Assembly (NCBI RefSeq): GCF_014648475.1
Contig: NZ_BMRE01000022.1
Location: 1 to 64,000, forward strand
Length of the DNA stretch: 64,000 nt
Reading direction: 5' to 3'
DNA from: Lentzea flava
Lineage (GTDB): Bacteria; Actinomycetota; Actinomycetes; Mycobacteriales; Pseudonocardiaceae
This document shows, in pieces, positions 56,945 through 64,000 of the stretch (position 1 is the first letter of the stretch; each line of letters starts with the position of its first letter). Position numbers and translations under genes: made by a program. Below the pieces are notes generated by a model. The model worked only from the letters and a program-made list of their open reading frames with translations. It had not been told where the DNA came from and searched no databases.

Positions 56945-57157
56945 ATGAAGGCGAAAGCGGGTGACTGGCTCGTCGTGAAGGGCCCGGTGCTCGACCACGG
57001 CGGCAAGCGGGGGCTGATCGTCGAGGTGCGGCACGAGGACGGCACGCCGCCGTACGTGGTGCGGTGGCTGGACAACGACCACGAGGCTTTGGTGTTTCCC
57101 GGTCCGGACGCGCACGTCGTCCCGGCGGAGGACGCTGCACGGCTGCGCGCGGGCTGA
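56945..57157 (+). CDS. DUF1918 family small protein
   Basis: A 70-residue protein with an SH3-like beta-barrel pattern: AKAGDWLVVKGPVLDHGGKRG, then GLIVEVRHEDGTPPYVVRWL and HEALVFPGPDAHVV. DUF1918 proteins are frequent in actinobacteria; their role is unknown. GTCCGGAGGAGGTTCGCG precedes the ATG. The next gene starts three bases after the stop, so the two form an operon. Confidence 0.85.
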   Translation: MKAKAGDWLVVKGPVLDHGGKRGLIVEVRHEDGTPPYVVRWLDNDHEALVFPGPDAHVVPAEDAARLRAG

Positions 57158-57160
57158 GCG

Positions 57161-58372
57161 GTGGGGCTCACCGCGGCGCTGGTGCACATCGCGACGGCGC
57201 TCGCGATCGGGTTGCTGCTGGGCGTGGAACGCGAGCACGACAACGCCCGCGACTCCACCAGGCCGGCGGGGTCGCGGACGTTCCCGCTGATCGCGCTGGC
57301 CGGGGTGCTGGGCGCCGCGCTGGGCCCGGTGGCGCTGGGCGTGAGCCTTGCGGCGGTGGCCGCGCTGGTGATCGCCTGGTACCTGCGCACGACCGAACCC
57401 GGTGCCACGACCGAGATCGCGGCGGTGACGACGTTCCTGCTGGGAGCGCTCTCGTGGCAACGGCCGGAGGTGGCCGTGCCGGTCGGAGTGGTGGTGGCCG
57501 CGTTGCTGTCGGCGAAACGGCCGCTGCACCGGTTCGCGCGCAAGGTCATCAGCGATCAGGACGTCAAGGACGCCATGATCCTGTTCGTCGTCGCGTTCGT
57601 CGTGCTGCCGTTGCTGCCGAACAAACCGTTGGGGCCGTACGGGGTTCTCAACCCGGCGCGCGTGTGGTGGCTGGTCGTGGCGGTCACGGTCATCGGCTGG
57701 GCCGGCTACGTCGCGGCACGGGCCTTCGGGCAGCGCTGGGGGTTGCTCGTCACCGGGTTCGCGGGCGGGTTCGTGTCCGGATCGGCCACGACCGCCGTGA
57801 TGGGACGGAAGTACCGGGACGTCGGCAGCGCGGCTTTCCCGGGGGCGGTGGCGGTCAACCTCGCCACGCTCGCCCAGATCGTCGCGGTGACCGCGGTCGC
57901 GAGTCCACCGGTCGCCCTGCGGCTCCTGCCCGCGATCGGCGCGGGCGTGGCCGTGCTGCTCGTGGAGGTGGCCTGGCTCGTGTGGCGCACGAAACCCGCC
58001 GAGACCGACGACGAACCCGTGGTCGGCAGGCCGATGTCGATCAGGGCCGCGCTGTCGCTGGCCGCGATCCTCGTGCTGTTCCTCGTCGTGACCCGCGCGG
58101 CGGCGGACTGGCTGGGCGGCGGGGGAGTGGTGGCCGCCGGCGCGCTCGGGGGTCTCGCGGACGCCCACGCCGCCGCCATCGCGGCCGCTTCCCTTGCCCC
58201 GCAGTCGATCCCGGTGCACACCGCCGTGCTGGCGTGCGGGGCGGCACTGGCGACGAACACCGTCGTGAAGCTCGTGCTGGCGGCGGCCACCGGAGGACTG
58301 GGGTTCGCGCTGCGGCTCGGCGCGTGGCTGGTGCCGGTCGTGGCCGCCGTGGCGCTGGCCCTGGCCTGGTAG
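57161..58372 (+). CDS. MgtC/SapB-type N-terminus with DUF4010 membrane protein
   Basis: A 403-residue polytopic membrane protein with about ten to twelve segments. The N-terminal ~140 residues follow the MgtC/SapB pattern (ALAIGLLLGVEREH near 13, RTFPLIALAGVLGA near 39, TTEIAAVTTFLLGALSW near 83). The C-terminal ~220 residues (VISDQDVKDAMILFVVAFVVLPLLP split, SGSATTAVMGRKYRD, and the closing membrane helices) are the DUF4010 part. A transport or Mg2+-homeostasis role is assumed for the family but not shown. GTG start at 57161; the stop codon overlaps the DosR-like box of the next gene. Confidence 0.82.
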   Translation: MGLTAALVHIATALAIGLLLGVEREHDNARDSTRPAGSRTFPLIALAGVLGAALGPVALGVSLAAVAALVIAWYLRTTEPGATTEIAAVTTFLLGALSWQRPEVAVPVGVVVAALLSAKRPLHRFARKVISDQDVKDAMILFVVAFVVLPLLPNKPLGPYGVLNPARVWWLVVAVTVIGWAGYVAARAFGQRWGLLVTGFAGGFVSGSATTAVMGRKYRDVGSAAFPGAVAVNLATLAQIVAVTAVASPPVALRLLPAIGAGVAVLLVEVAWLVWRTKPAETDDEPVVGRPMSIRAALSLAAILVLFLVVTRAAADWLGGGGVVAAGALGGLADAHAAAIAAASLAPQSIPVHTAVLACGAALATNTVVKLVLAAATGGLGFALRLGAWLVPVVAAVALALAW

Positions 58373-58384
58373 GACCAAGGTCCT
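58371..58384. promoter_or_regulatory. DosR-like box upstream of the Usp/acyl-CoA synthetase genes
   Basis: AGGACCAAGGTCCT is a perfect 14-base palindrome, 58 bases before the ATG at 58443. Confidence 0.65.
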
Positions 58385-58442
58385 TCGGTGAGGGGGACTG
58401 CGGGCACTCACCCGCCACTGGCGCGAAGACGACGCTGAAGTC

Positions 58443-58946
58443 ATGAGCGAGAAGGAATCCCGGCCCGTGGTGGTCGGCGTAGACGGATCAGCCGCCGCGC
58501 AGGAAGCCCTCCGCTGGGCCGTGGAGGACGCGCGCAGGCGGGGTAGCCGGGTCGACGCGATCAGCGCGTGGCACCCGGACTACGGCATCGTCATCGGACC
58601 GGTGCCCGCGGAGATCGGCATGCGGATCTCGCCGGAGGCCATGCGCTCCGCCCAGCAGAGCGTGCTCGACCGTGCCGTGGAAGGGCTCGAAGGCGTCGAG
58701 ATCCGCCGCGTTCTCGTCGAGGGCGACCCGCGCACGATCCTCACCGACGCGTCGAAGGACGCCGAGCTGCTCGTGGTCGGCAGCCGCGGCCACGGCCCGC
58801 TCGCCGAGGCGATCCTCGGCTCGGTCAGCTCCTACTGCGTGCACCACGCGTCGTGCCCGGTGGTCGTGATCCGCGAGCCGAAGGCGGAGAAGGAGCGGCC
58901 GGTCGCCGAGGCCGCCGCGCCGCTGACGCCCGGACCGCTGCTGTGA
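58443..58946 (+). CDS. Universal stress protein
   Basis: A 167-residue Usp domain with a short C-terminal tail (KEERPVAEAAAP-like). Opening strand VVVGVDGSAAAQEALRWAV, complete ATP loop GSRGHGPLAEAILGSVSS (about 117-134). It is first in a run of coupled genes: its TGA overlaps the GTG of the acyl-CoA synthetase fusion (GTGA), then another Usp, a CBS protein and a P-type ATPase follow. A palindromic DosR-like box lies 58 bases upstream. Confidence 0.92.
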   Translation: MSEKESRPVVVGVDGSAAAQEALRWAVEDARRRGSRVDAISAWHPDYGIVIGPVPAEIGMRISPEAMRSAQQSVLDRAVEGLEGVEIRRVLVEGDPRTILTDASKDAELLVVGSRGHGPLAEAILGSVSSYCVHHASCPVVVIREPKAEKERPVAEAAAPLTPGPLL

Positions 58947-61522
58947 CCGCGACCGCGCTGCTCACCGACGGCTCGCTCGTCACGGTGCGCGAGCTGGGGC
59001 CCGGCGACGTCACGGCGTTGCTCCAGCTGCACCGGTCGTTGCCGCTGGAGGACCAGTACCTGCGGTTCTTCAGCACGTCACCGCGGCAGCTCGAGGACTT
59101 CGTGGAGCGCATGGTGTCGCCCGAGGAGCCCCGGCACGTGGTGATCGGGGCGATGCGCGGCGACCGGCTGCTCGGCGCGGCCAGCTACGTGGTGGTCGGC
59201 GAGTCCGACGGCGCCGAGGTCGCGCTGGTCGTGTCGCACGCCGAGCAAACCCACGGCGTCGGCACGCTGCTGCTCGAACACCTGGTGTCGCTGGCCCGCG
59301 GGCGCGGCATCCGCCGGTTCACGGCGGAGGTGCTCGCCATCAACTTCCGGATGCTGCGCGTGTTCACCGACATGGGTCTCGTGTGGACGGTCGTGGCCGA
59401 CGGCGACGTCGTCCACGTCGACCTCGGCCTGGACCCGTGCGAGCGCTACCTGGAGGCCGTCGCCGAACGCGAGCAGGTCGCCGAGGCCGCCAGCCTGAGC
59501 CACGTGCTGCGGCCCGGCTCGATCGCCGTGGTGGGCGCGAGCCGGTCGCCGGACTCGGTCGGGCACGCTGTGCTGCGCAACCTCGTCGAGGGTGCCTTCA
59601 CCGGCGACCTGTACGCGGTCAACCCGCACGCCAAGTCGGTCGCGAACGTCGACTGCTACGCCTCGGTGACCGAGCTGCCAGAAGCACCCGAACTCGCCGT
59701 CGTGTGCGTGCCGGCGAAAGCCGTGCCGCGGGTGGCCGACGAGTGTGGACGGCGGGGCGTGCGCGCGCTGGTCGTCATCTCGTCGGGCGTGAACCCGGCG
59801 GAACTGCTGCGAATCGTGCGCACACACGGAATGCGTCTCGTCGGGCCGAACTGTCTCGGTGTCTCGACGAGCTCTCCGGCCGTGCGGATGAACGCCACGT
59901 TCTCCGCCCACAGCACGCTCGCGGGCGACATCGGCCTGGTCACCCAGTCCGGCGGCATCGCGATCGCGGTGCAGGAGGAGCTGCGGCGGCTCGGCCTCGG
60001 CCTGTCGAACCTGGTCTCCACCGGCGACAAGCTCGACATCAGCAGCAACGACCTGCTCATGTGGTGGGGCCAGGACCCCCAGACCCGGATGATCGCGCTG
60101 TACCTCGAGTCGTTCGGCAACCCGCGCAAGTTCGCCCGCCTGGCCAGGGAGATCGCCGCCCACAAGCCGGTGCTCGCGATCCGCGCCGCCAGCAGCGAGG
60201 CCGGTCAACGCGCCGCCGCCTCGCACACGGCCTCGACCGCCACGCCGTCGGTCACGCGCGACGCCTTGTTCCGGCAGGCCGGGGTGATCGCCGTCGACGG
60301 GGTGCCGGAGCTGGTCGACGTCGTGATGGCGTTGAGCTGGCAGCCGGTGCCGGGCGGCCGGTCGGTGGCGGTGCTGAGCAACGCGGGCGGTCTCGGCGTG
60401 CTCGCCGCGGACGCCTGTGTGCGCGAAGGGCTGCACCTGGCCGAACTGTCCGGCGAGACGCTGAAGTCGTTGCGCGAGCTGCTGCCCGCCGCGGCGAGCG
60501 TCCAGAACCCGATCGACACGACGGCGGCGGTGGACGAGCAGACGTTCGCCCGGTGCCTCGACCTCGTCGGCGCGGATCCGGCGGTCGACGCCGTGATCAC
60601 CGTGACCGTCCCGACCGCGCTCGGCGACCCGACCACCGGTGTGCACCGCGTCGACGGCACACCGGTCCTGGCGGTCCGCACCGGGCAGACCGAGCGGCTC
60701 GCCGACGAGGTGCCCTGCTACGCCGAACCGGCGCGGGCCGCCGCGGCTCTGGCCAGGCTCGCCGAACGCGCGGAGTGGCTCGGCCGGCCCAGGGAGTTCG
60801 CCGATCTCGGCGGGATCGACCTGGCGACGGCGGAGGAGATCGTGCGGAGGCAGGGCGACGGCTGGCTCCCGCCGGACGAGGTCGTGCGGCTGCTGAAGGC
60901 GTTCAGCCTGCCCGTTCTGGGCGGAACGCTCGTCACCACCGCCGAACACGCCGTGGCCGCCCAACGCGCCTACGACGCACCGGTCGCGCTCAAGGCCGTC
61001 GCGGACGACCTGCTGCACAAGAGCAAAGGCGGTGGCGTGGTGCTCGGCATCTCCGACGAGGCCGGGGTGGCGGAGGCCTTCCGCGGCTTCCGCGAGCGCT
61101 TCGGCGACCGGCTGCGCGGCGTGTTCGTGCAGCCGATGGCGGCGGGCGGACGCGAGCTGCTGGTCGGCGTCGCGACGGACGAGAAGTTCGGGCCGCTGCT
61201 CGTCACCGGGCTCGGTGGCGTCGACACGGACCTGATCGACGACCGTGCGGCGGCGCTCGCCCCACTGTCCACAACGGACGCCGATGCCCTGGTGCACGGA
61301 TTCCGGTCCGCCGGCCGCGTTCTCGCCGACGTGGACGCACAGGCCGTGCGCGACGTCCTGCTGCGCGTCGCCGAGCTCGCCGCCGCGCTGCCCGAGGTCG
61401 TCGAGCTCGACATCAACCCGCTCGTCGTGACGGACACGGGATGCCTGGTGGTGGACGCCAGGGTCCGGGTGGCGCGGCCACACCGGACCGACCCGTTCCT
61501 GCGGCAGCTCCGCACCCCCTGA
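58943..61522 (+). CDS. GNAT acetyltransferase fused to an NDP-forming acyl-CoA synthetase (PatZ-related)
   Basis: An 859-residue fusion. The N-terminal GNAT domain (about 10-165) has the acetyl-CoA loop QTHGVGTLLLEHL (about 102-114). CoA-binding Rossmann domain from about 185 (SIAVVGASRSPDSVG), succinyl-CoA-ligase-like domain (GLVTQSGGIAIAVQEEL near 331; the family's conserved His is His428 in AAASHTAS), and ATP-grasp domain from about 640 to the end (VALKAVADDLLHKSKGGGVVLG split, ELDINPLVV). In E. coli PatZ and relatives the GNAT is C-terminal; here the order is reversed, as in several actinobacteria. It may acetylate lysines, for example of acetyl-CoA synthetase, under ligand control. Coupled by GTGA to a Usp gene. 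Confidence 0.88.
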   Translation: MTATALLTDGSLVTVRELGPGDVTALLQLHRSLPLEDQYLRFFSTSPRQLEDFVERMVSPEEPRHVVIGAMRGDRLLGAASYVVVGESDGAEVALVVSHAEQTHGVGTLLLEHLVSLARGRGIRRFTAEVLAINFRMLRVFTDMGLVWTVVADGDVVHVDLGLDPCERYLEAVAEREQVAEAASLSHVLRPGSIAVVGASRSPDSVGHAVLRNLVEGAFTGDLYAVNPHAKSVANVDCYASVTELPEAPELAVVCVPAKAVPRVADECGRRGVRALVVISSGVNPAELLRIVRTHGMRLVGPNCLGVSTSSPAVRMNATFSAHSTLAGDIGLVTQSGGIAIAVQEELRRLGLGLSNLVSTGDKLDISSNDLLMWWGQDPQTRMIALYLESFGNPRKFARLAREIAAHKPVLAIRAASSEAGQRAAASHTASTATPSVTRDALFRQAGVIAVDGVPELVDVVMALSWQPVPGGRSVAVLSNAGGLGVLAADACVREGLHLAELSGETLKSLRELLPAAASVQNPIDTTAAVDEQTFARCLDLVGADPAVDAVITVTVPTALGDPTTGVHRVDGTPVLAVRTGQTERLADEVPCYAEPARAAAALARLAERAEWLGRPREFADLGGIDLATAEEIVRRQGDGWLPPDEVVRLLKAFSLPVLGGTLVTTAEHAVAAQRAYDAPVALKAVADDLLHKSKGGGVVLGISDEAGVAEAFRGFRERFGDRLRGVFVQPMAAGGRELLVGVATDEKFGPLLVTGLGGVDTDLIDDRAAALAPLSTTDADALVHGFRSAGRVLADVDAQAVRDVLLRVAELAAALPEVVELDINPLVVTDTGCLVVDARVRVARPHRTDPFLRQLRTP

Positions 61523-61545
61523 GACCCGCACAAGAGGAGGATCCA

Positions 61546-62001
61546 GTGAGCACGAACTCAGCCCCTGTCGTCGTCGGTGTCGACGGGACACCGGCATCGG
61601 ACCGAGCGCTCCAGTGGGCGATGGACGAGGCGGTCGTGCGCGGCTGCCCGCTCACCGTCGTCCACGCCTGGACGTACGAACCGCTGACCGACTGGCACGA
61701 AACCAGTGCCCAGCAGGCGCAGGCCGACTCGGAAGCGGTGATCGAGAAGGCGGTGCGGACGGCGTCGGCCGGTCGCGCCGAGGTGCCGGAGATCGTCCGG
61801 CAGAGCCTGCGCGGCTTCGCGGCCGAGGTGCTCGAGAAGGCGTCGGACGGCGCGGCGATGCTGGTCGTCGGGTCGCACACCGGTCACCCGGTGCGCCAGA
61901 TCGTGCTGGGCTCGACCAGCATGCACTGCGTGCGGCACGCGCACGCCCCGGTCGTCGTCATCCCGGTGCGCGACCGCGAACTCGCGGAGACCAGCCGATG
62001 A
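61546..62001 (+). CDS. Universal stress protein
   Basis: A 151-residue Usp domain. Opening strand VVVGVDGTPASDRALQWAM, ATP loop GSHTGHPVRQIVLGSTS (about 112-128). The GTG at 61546 follows AGAGGAGGATCCA. It sits 23 bases after the acyl-CoA synthetase fusion and is coupled by ATGA to the CBS gene. In the M. tuberculosis DosR regulon, Usp and CBS genes are often neighbours in the same way. Confidence 0.9.
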   Translation: MSTNSAPVVVGVDGTPASDRALQWAMDEAVVRGCPLTVVHAWTYEPLTDWHETSAQQAQADSEAVIEKAVRTASAGRAEVPEIVRQSLRGFAAEVLEKASDGAAMLVVGSHTGHPVRQIVLGSTSMHCVRHAHAPVVVIPVRDRELAETSR

Positions 62002-62402
62002 AGGCGAAGGAGGTGGTGGTGCGGCCCCTCGTGTCGGTGGGGCCGCGTGACTTCGCCCGCCACGCCGAGGGACTCATGGACGACTTCGCGTTCACGATGC
62101 TGCCCGTCATCGACGAGGGCGGCGTCTTCCTCGGCGTGGTGACGAAGTCCGGCTGCGTGCTCGGCAGGAACGGGGTGCCCTCACCGCGGGTCGAACAGGT
62201 GATGGCGCAACCGAAGCTCACCGCGGGCCCGGACATGGACGCGGAGACGCTCTTCAGCGCGATGAGCCTCTACGAGGTCCTCTGTGTACCGATCATCGAC
62301 GAGGGACGGGTCATCGGCATGGTCACCCGGCGCGACGTTCTTGAGGCCATCAGCCACGACGATCCCCATCTGCGAGCCGGCAATGCCGGTCACCACGGTT
62401 GA
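61998..62402 (+). CDS. CBS-domain pair protein (short form)
   Basis: A 134-residue CBS pair without the BON-like end of its two longer relatives. First repeat: VVVRPLVSVGPRDFARHAEGL to GVVTKSGCVLG; second: VMAQPKLTAGPDMDAETLF to GMVTRRDVLEAI. ATGA overlap with the Usp gene; the last 20 bases overlap the start of the P-type ATPase gene in another frame, so an adenine-nucleotide-sensing partner of that pump is conceivable. Confidence 0.85.
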   Translation: MKAKEVVVRPLVSVGPRDFARHAEGLMDDFAFTMLPVIDEGGVFLGVVTKSGCVLGRNGVPSPRVEQVMAQPKLTAGPDMDAETLFSAMSLYEVLCVPIIDEGRVIGMVTRRDVLEAISHDDPHLRAGNAGHHG

Positions 62403-64000
62403 CCGCGACGACGTCGGGCATCACGGCCTGCCGGTGCCCGACGTCGTGCTGCTCACGGAGACCGACTCCGACACCGGGCTCTCGACCGAGCGGTGGCGGC
62501 AGCGGCTCGCCGAGCTCGGGCCGAACGAGCTGCCGCCGCGCCGGGGGCAGAGCTGGGTGGTGCGGCTGCTGCTGCAGCTGCACCACCCGTTGATCTACGT
62601 GCTGCTGGCCGCCGCGACGATCACCGCCGTGCTCGGCGAGGTCGTGGACGCCTCCGTGGTGTTCGCTGTCGTCGTGGTCAACGCGATCATCGGTTTCGTC
62701 CAGGAGGCCCGTGCCGAACGGGCGCTGGACGCGCTGGTCGCGATGGTGCGCACCGAGGTGACCGTCGTGCGCGACGGAGTGCCGATGCGGGTGCCTTCGG
62801 CGGAGCTGGTTCCCGGTGATGTCGTGCTGCTCGACGCGGGCGATCAGGTGGGCGCCGATCTGCGGCTCGTGGGCGCGCGGGAGCTGCGCGTCGACGAGTC
62901 GGCGTTGACCGGCGAGTCCGTGCCGGTGACCAAGGATCCTCTTGTGCTGCCACCGGAAACCGCGTTGGCGGATCGCACGAACATGGCCTACTCCGGCACG
63001 CTGGTGACGTCCGGCAGCGGGCGCGGGGTCGTCGTGGCCACCGGCGCGGAGACCGAGATCGGCCGCGTGCACCGGCTCGTGAGCACGACGGCGACCGTGC
63101 AGACCCCGTTGACCCGCAAGCTCGCGCACTTCAGCCAGGTGCTGACGGTCGTGATCCTGGGCCTCGCCGCGTTCAGCGTGGTGGTCGGGGTCCTGCGCGG
63201 CGAGCCGTTCGCCGAGATGGTCACCGCGGCGGTGGCGCTGGCCGTCGGCGCGATCCCCGAGGGACTGCCCGCCGCGGTCACCGTGACTCTCGCCATCGGG
63301 GTGGCGAGGATGGCTCGGCGCAACGCGATCATCCGCAGACTGCCCGCGGTGGAGACATTGGGCAGCACCACGGTGATCTGCACCGACAAGACCGGAACGC
63401 TGACCGCCAACGCGATGACCGTGAACGCGGTCGTGGTCGGTGGTGTGCGGTACGACGTGTCCGGAATCGGTTACGCGCCAACAGGAACGTTCACACCGTC
63501 GGCGAACGCGGCCGTGCGCGACTGCCTGCTCGCCGGACTGGCGTGCAACGACGCCCGGATCGTCGAGGACGACGGCCGCTGGCAGCCCGTGGGCGACCCG
63601 ACCGAGGCCGCGCTCGTGGTGGCCGCGCGCAAGGCTGGGCTGAGCGCCGAGGACGTGCCGGAGCGGGTCGACGTGCTGCCGTTCAGCTCGGAACGGCTGT
63701 TCATGGCGACCAGGCACGCGAACGACGTGATCTACGTGAAGGGCGCCGTCGAACGCGTCCTGGACCTCGCCGGGCTGGGGCACAGCGCCGAAGCGGAGGA
63801 ACTCGCGGCCGCGGGGCTGCGGGTGCTCGCGATCGGCCGCGCTGCCGGCGCCGAGCTGACCGAGGAAGGCCTGCGGGGAACCGTGGAGCTGCTGGGTTTC
63901 GTCGCGATGCACGACCCGGCCCGCCCCGAGGCGATCGAGGCCGTGCACGCCTGCCAGGCCGCCGGCATCGAGGTCAAGATGATCACCGGCGACCACCCGG
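62383..64000 (+). CDS. P-type cation-transporting ATPase, Ca2+-type (IIA-like), cut by the window end
   Basis: 539 codons are visible; the 3' end lies beyond the window. N-terminal cation-ATPase domain (STERWRQRLAELGPNELPPR), M1-M2 (HPLIYVLLAAATITAVLGE), actuator LTGESVPVTK (about 172), M4 AIPEGLPAAVTVTLAIG (about 290-306, the SERCA-like PEGL), and phosphorylation motif TDKTGTLT with Asp335. The visible part ends at MITGDHP, in the region before the hinge. No heavy-metal domain. It differs from the ATPase at 42077 (PEGLPAAVT against PEGLLPTVT), so the two are not recent duplicates. ATG 62383 overlaps the CBS gene by 20 bases. Confidence 0.9.
   Translation, partial: MPVTTVDRDDVGHHGLPVPDVVLLTETDSDTGLSTERWRQRLAELGPNELPPRRGQSWVVRLLLQLHHPLIYVLLAAATITAVLGEVVDASVVFAVVVVNAIIGFVQEARAERALDALVAMVRTEVTVVRDGVPMRVPSAELVPGDVVLLDAGDQVGADLRLVGARELRVDESALTGESVPVTKDPLVLPPETALADRTNMAYSGTLVTSGSGRGVVVATGAETEIGRVHRLVSTTATVQTPLTRKLAHFSQVLTVVILGLAAFSVVVGVLRGEPFAEMVTAAVALAVGAIPEGLPAAVTVTLAIGVARMARRNAIIRRLPAVETLGSTTVICTDKTGTLTANAMTVNAVVVGGVRYDVSGIGYAPTGTFTPSANAAVRDCLLAGLACNDARIVEDDGRWQPVGDPTEAALVVAARKAGLSAEDVPERVDVLPFSSERLFMATRHANDVIYVKGAVERVLDLAGLGHSAEAEELAAAGLRVLAIGRAAGAELTEEGLRGTVELLGFVAMHDPARPEAIEAVHACQAAGIEVKMITGDHP

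Noticed and set aside
59078..61597. An 839-codon minus-strand frame opposite the acyl-CoA synthetase fusion
   Set aside because: Same kind of antisense shadow; the plus-strand protein has recognisable GNAT, CoA-binding and ATP-grasp domains.

Overview
The window is high-GC DNA from an actinomycete, most likely the order Pseudonocardiales (a Lentzea/Saccharothrix-like organism; this is inferred from gene content, frequent GTG starts and dense ATGA/GTGA gene overlaps, not from a marker gene). No rRNA, tRNA, CRISPR array, insertion sequence or phage gene is visible. Nearly the whole window reads as one hypoxia/dormancy island under a DosR (DevR) type two-component system that is itself encoded here: a heme-GAF sensor kinase (DosS-like, 50990-52669) and its LuxR-family regulator (DosR-like, 52781-53437), placed tail to tail.

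About twenty short imperfect palindromes of the form GGGACC-nn-nGTCCC lie in the intergenic regions. Most sit about 50-60 bases before a start codon. They resemble the core of the Mycobacterium tuberculosis DosR box and stand before genes whose relatives belong to that regulon: universal stress proteins, CBS-domain proteins, Acg-type nitroreductase-like proteins, an Rv1733c-like membrane protein, a DUF1876 (Rv1738-like) protein, a WS/DGAT acyltransferase, a CtpF-like P-type ATPase, a short ribosome hibernation factor, and the regulator itself.

Layout. 1-9.8 kb: CBS protein, RTX-like secreted protein, membrane/DUF genes, and a coupled operon of intramembrane protease, phosphoribosyltransferase-hydrolase (frameshifted) and YbdK-type carboxylate-amine ligase; then a WS/DGAT. 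9.7-14.1 kb: an ABC-2 exporter, a Usp and the Rv1733c-like gene. 14.1-18.2 kb: phosphoketolase, acetate kinase and GerW-like gene in one coupled operon, divergent from the hibernation factor. 18.2-32.4 kb: a group 1h (Hhy) [NiFe] hydrogenase operon with hypF and accessory DUF genes, then a divergent maturation operon (SIS, HypC-like, SIS, unknown, protease, hypC, D, E, A, B). 32.6-38.5 kb: a MEDS sensor/anti-sigma kinase and a group 3b NAD(P)-linked hydrogenase operon with its own protease and a lone cyclic-nucleotide-binding protein. 38.6-48.3 kb: a decayed Hsp20 remnant, an LAxTG surface protein, metallohydrolase, P-type ATPase, degenerate phosphoribosyltransferase, a second ABC exporter and a Usp. 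48.5-64 kb: RNA-processing-type metallo-beta-lactamase, Acg protein, DosS/DosR, small dormancy proteins, several Usp and CBS proteins, a GNAT/acyl-CoA synthetase fusion and a second P-type ATPase cut by the window end.

How it fits together (inference): when oxygen falls, DosS/DosR would switch on phosphoketolase plus acetate kinase (ATP from sugar phosphates, ending in acetate) and the group 3b hydrogenase (disposal of NAD(P)H as H2). The group 1h hydrogenase, which has no recognisable DosR box, could recover H2 as a respiratory electron source. Hibernation factors, stress proteins, storage-lipid synthesis and ion pumps would protect the resting cell.
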